DNA of 5,697 bases from Oscillospiraceae bacterium (GTDB lineage Bacteria; Bacillota; Clostridia; Oscillospirales; Ruminococcaceae): NCBI GenBank assembly GCA_017472375.1, contig JAFUQL010000219.1:1-5697 (forward strand). Reading direction: 5' to 3'. A program made the position numbers and the translations under genes. Below, one piece after another: positions 3,806 through 5,697 of the stretch; within the stretch, counting starts at the first letter, position 1; each line of letters begins with the position of its first letter. Below the pieces are notes generated by a model, which was given only the letters and a program-made list of their open reading frames with translations, did not search any database and had not been told where the DNA came from.

Positions 3806-5697
3806 ATGGGACAGCTCTCACAGATGGAACTGGTCTTTTTGCAGGCACTCAAAAATGGAAGCAGGATCGAAGCCACACGAACAGATGGTTCAACGGTGAC
3901 GGCCACGGTCATGATGAACGATGGAACGACCCTTGCACTGATGTGTGACGATGGCTCTATCCAGTTTTTGAAGTACGCAGACATTCAAAAATTCAGTCTG
4001 CCGGCGGCGGGCGCACAGTCCGCGCCGCCGCAGCCTGAACCGCCCGCGCCGCAGACAAAAAAGCCCGCCGCACCGCAGCCTCCGGCAAAGCCCGCATTCT
4101 GGACCGAGCCCGGAAACCTGCGCGTGAGCGACGGCACCCTGAAGGAATGGTACAGCGAGCTGCCCGCACCGGTGCGAAAAGAACTGCAGGGTGCGTTCGA
4201 CAGCTTTATGGGCGGCGTGCGCGGAAACGACCGGGGCAAACAGGAGGATGCCGCCCGCCGCATGCGCGGCATCCTGGCCCGTGACCCGGAGCTGAGTCGC
4301 CACGAGGGGGCAGCCCGGCTGGCAGGTCACCTGCTGCTGCGCAGCAATCAAAAGGCCGGGGAGGTGTTCGCCGCGGGCGGATGCCTGTACGAGTGCGCCT
4401 GCATGGAGTTCGGCAAAAAGAAGGAGCGGGATGCCGCCCACATGGGCGCGCTGGCCGCCGCCGCCCTGCGCCGCGGAGAGAGGGAGGAGCAGACCGACGT
4501 GCTGTTCACCCTGCTAGCCATAGCCTGTGAGGAGACCGACGACCTGAGCGTGCTGCCCTGGCTGGTCAACCAGCCTGCCGGGCACCGGGAAGCGCTGGCC
4601 GACTGGCTGGCCGCCCGCGGAAAGAGCGGCTCCGGCGGGATGTGTGCCCGGGCAAAGGAGCTGGCCGGCGGCCAGGCCCCCGACGCACCGAAGCATGCGC
4701 CTGAACAGCCTGAGCCCGCCGCCGAAGCGCCCCCTGCCCCCGAGCGCAGCACCGGTGTGCTGCTGCGCCTGCGCTGGAGCCAGGAGCGGGGCTATGTGAA
4801 GATGGGCGACCGGGAGCTCTTTTTCGATTACAGCGAGGTCACCGACCCGGAGCTGCGCCGTATGATCGATCAGCGGGTCAGCATCGACCCGGAAAAGCAG
4901 CGCATTTTGGTGACCTGGTGCGGCGCCGGCCCCCGACCCACCGATGTGCGGCTGGCCCCGGTGGATGAGCCCGCCGCCCGCCTGCAGGATGCCCGCCGCC
5001 GCATCTCCACCGGAGAGGCGGACAAGCTGGCCGAGGCCGCCGGGCTGCTGGAGGGGCTGATGGACACCGACAAGGCCACCCAGGCGCTGGAGGAGCTTCT
5101 GGGCATGGCGGGCAACCGTTTCCGGAAGGACGGCGACCGGGAGGCCCTGGCCCGTGTGCTGGAGGTGTACCAGGCCAACCGGCAGCATATGCCCAAGCAG
5201 TCCAAGCCCTACGAGAACCTGATGCACATCCACATGCTGCTGGAGGATTACCCCGGGATGTGCGCGCTGGCCGACGGCCTGCTGGCCAGCCCTGACCTGC
5301 CCGCGGGCCCCCGGGGCAGCTATCTGAACCGCTACAGCGGCTATGTGATGCGCCGCTACACCGAGACCGGCGACCCGGCCCTGCTGGACAAGGCGCTGGC
5401 CATGATGGAGGAGTGGGAGGAACTGTACCAAACCTCCCCGGATGCCCGCAGCAACATCGGCGCCCGGGCCACCTATCGGGATCACCTGCTGCCCCGCATG
5501 GGCCGCTGCCTGTGCCTGATGGGCCGGCTGGAGGAGGCCGGCCGCTGCCTGGCGGACATGGAGAAGCAGAACAGCCCCGCAGAAAAGCGGGCGGATCTGC
5601 GGGAGATGCTGGACGAGGCCCGGCGCAAGGCCCGGCCCGAGCCCCCTGCCCCGCTGCAGCCCGAGCCTGCGCCCGCCCAGCCGGAGCCGGACCCGGA
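3806..5697 (+). CDS. Large multidomain protein: Sm/Hfq-like N-terminus, cold-shock-like domain, TPR-like helices (3' end beyond the window)
   Basis: The frame is open for 630 codons and runs off the right edge. I do not recognise a named family. Domains in order: (a) residues 5-66, five predicted beta strands resembling an Sm/Hfq fold, with a leading FLQALKNG helix like Hfq's FLNALR, a DG turn at 27-28, and LKYADI (55-60) where Hfq has YKHAI; (b) a Pro/Ala-rich linker, 67-97; (c) a mostly helical, charged region, 98-288, with C193, C197 and C199; (d) a second Pro/Ala/Glu linker, 289-314; (e) residues 315-386, resembling a degenerate cold-shock domain: RGYVKM (328-333) at the RNP1 position, ELFFDYSEV (337-345) at RNP2, and a C-terminal TDVRL strand; (f) helical, TPR-like repeats, about 387-608; (g) a third Pro/Glu linker to the edge. 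There is no signal peptide or membrane segment, so it is probably cytoplasmic. The inferred role is RNA binding or RNA-linked regulation. The reading frame itself is firm, with consistent GC-rich codons from about residue 66 on; the domain calls are by eye. Confidence 0.85.
   Translation, partial: MGQLSQMELVFLQALKNGSRIEATRTDGSTVTATVMMNDGTTLALMCDDGSIQFLKYADIQKFSLPAAGAQSAPPQPEPPAPQTKKPAAPQPPAKPAFWTEPGNLRVSDGTLKEWYSELPAPVRKELQGAFDSFMGGVRGNDRGKQEDAARRMRGILARDPELSRHEGAARLAGHLLLRSNQKAGEVFAAGGCLYECACMEFGKKKERDAAHMGALAAAALRRGEREEQTDVLFTLLAIACEETDDLSVLPWLVNQPAGHREALADWLAARGKSGSGGMCARAKELAGGQAPDAPKHAPEQPEPAAEAPPAPERSTGVLLRLRWSQERGYVKMGDRELFFDYSEVTDPELRRMIDQRVSIDPEKQRILVTWCGAGPRPTDVRLAPVDEPAARLQDARRRISTGEADKLAEAAGLLEGLMDTDKATQALEELLGMAGNRFRKDGDREALARVLEVYQANRQHMPKQSKPYENLMHIHMLLEDYPGMCALADGLLASPDLPAGPRGSYLNRYSGYVMRRYTETGDPALLDKALAMMEEWEELYQTSPDARSNIGARATYRDHLLPRMGRCLCLMGRLEEAGRCLADMEKQNSPAEKRADLREMLDEARRKARPEPPAPLQPEPAPAQPEPDP

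Noticed and set aside
3706..3948. Short plus-strand frames at 3672-3899 and 3706-3948
   Set aside because: They begin upstream of the predicted transcription start, lack ribosome binding sites and overlap the better-supported frame starting at 3806.
4514..5485. 323-residue minus-strand frame (and smaller ones at 3890-4752) opposite the plus-strand multidomain gene
   Set aside because: The plus-strand frame is longer, starts at a site with promoter and ribosome binding site, and has coherent domains. The minus frames are rich in Gly/Leu/Gln/His/Val, as expected for reverse-strand shadows.
1..5697. CRISPR arrays, tRNA or rRNA genes, insertion sequences, phage or defence genes
   Set aside because: No regularly spaced repeats, tRNA-like cloverleaf, transposase motif or terminal inverted repeats were seen on either strand.

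Overview
The window (5,697 bp, GC-rich, roughly 60% by eye) looks like chromosome from an anaerobic Firmicute. A gut Oscillospiraceae/Ruminococcaceae member of the Faecalibacterium-Subdoligranulum-Gemmiger type is most likely. This rests on gene content (HydB/HydC-type soluble NADH-oxidising subunits, a fused ThrE-type permease), high GC and strong AGGAGG ribosome binding sites. The genus is an inference, not something the sequence proves.

Layout, left to right. (1) Positions 1-1581, minus strand: a two-gene block in which a 162-residue NuoE/HydC-type [2Fe-2S] protein overlaps by 8 bp a NuoF/HydB-type flavoprotein that runs off the left edge. It is preceded by a near-consensus sigma-70 type promoter (TTTACA, 17 bp, TATAAT) and a leader of about 100 nt with a nested hairpin. 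(2) 1582-1957: a 376-bp non-coding stretch. It holds that promoter and leader, two imperfect direct repeats, a 15-bp palindrome, and a strong intrinsic terminator for the next gene. (3) 1958-3602, minus strand: a Nudix (MutT/NudG-like) hydrolase followed after 34 nt by a complete ThrE-family exporter, probably one transcript from an extended -10 promoter at about 3655. (4) 3603-3805: a divergent intergenic region with one promoter candidate on each strand. (5) 3806-5697, plus strand: a long reading frame open for 630 codons that leaves the right edge without a stop.

The NuoE/NuoF pair should pass electrons between NAD(P)H and an iron-sulfur partner, most likely an [FeFe]-hydrogenase catalytic subunit encoded beyond the left edge. 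The Nudix and ThrE genes are probably co-transcribed, but no shared pathway is evident.

The most interesting gene is the plus-strand one. Its N-terminus resembles an Sm/Hfq fold. After a Pro/Ala linker and a helical region comes a segment resembling a degenerate cold-shock domain, then TPR-like helices, then another Pro/Ala/Glu linker at the edge. Two different putative RNA-binding folds on a helical-repeat scaffold suggest a multidomain RNA-binding or RNA-regulatory protein. The domain assignments come from reading by eye and need profile searches.
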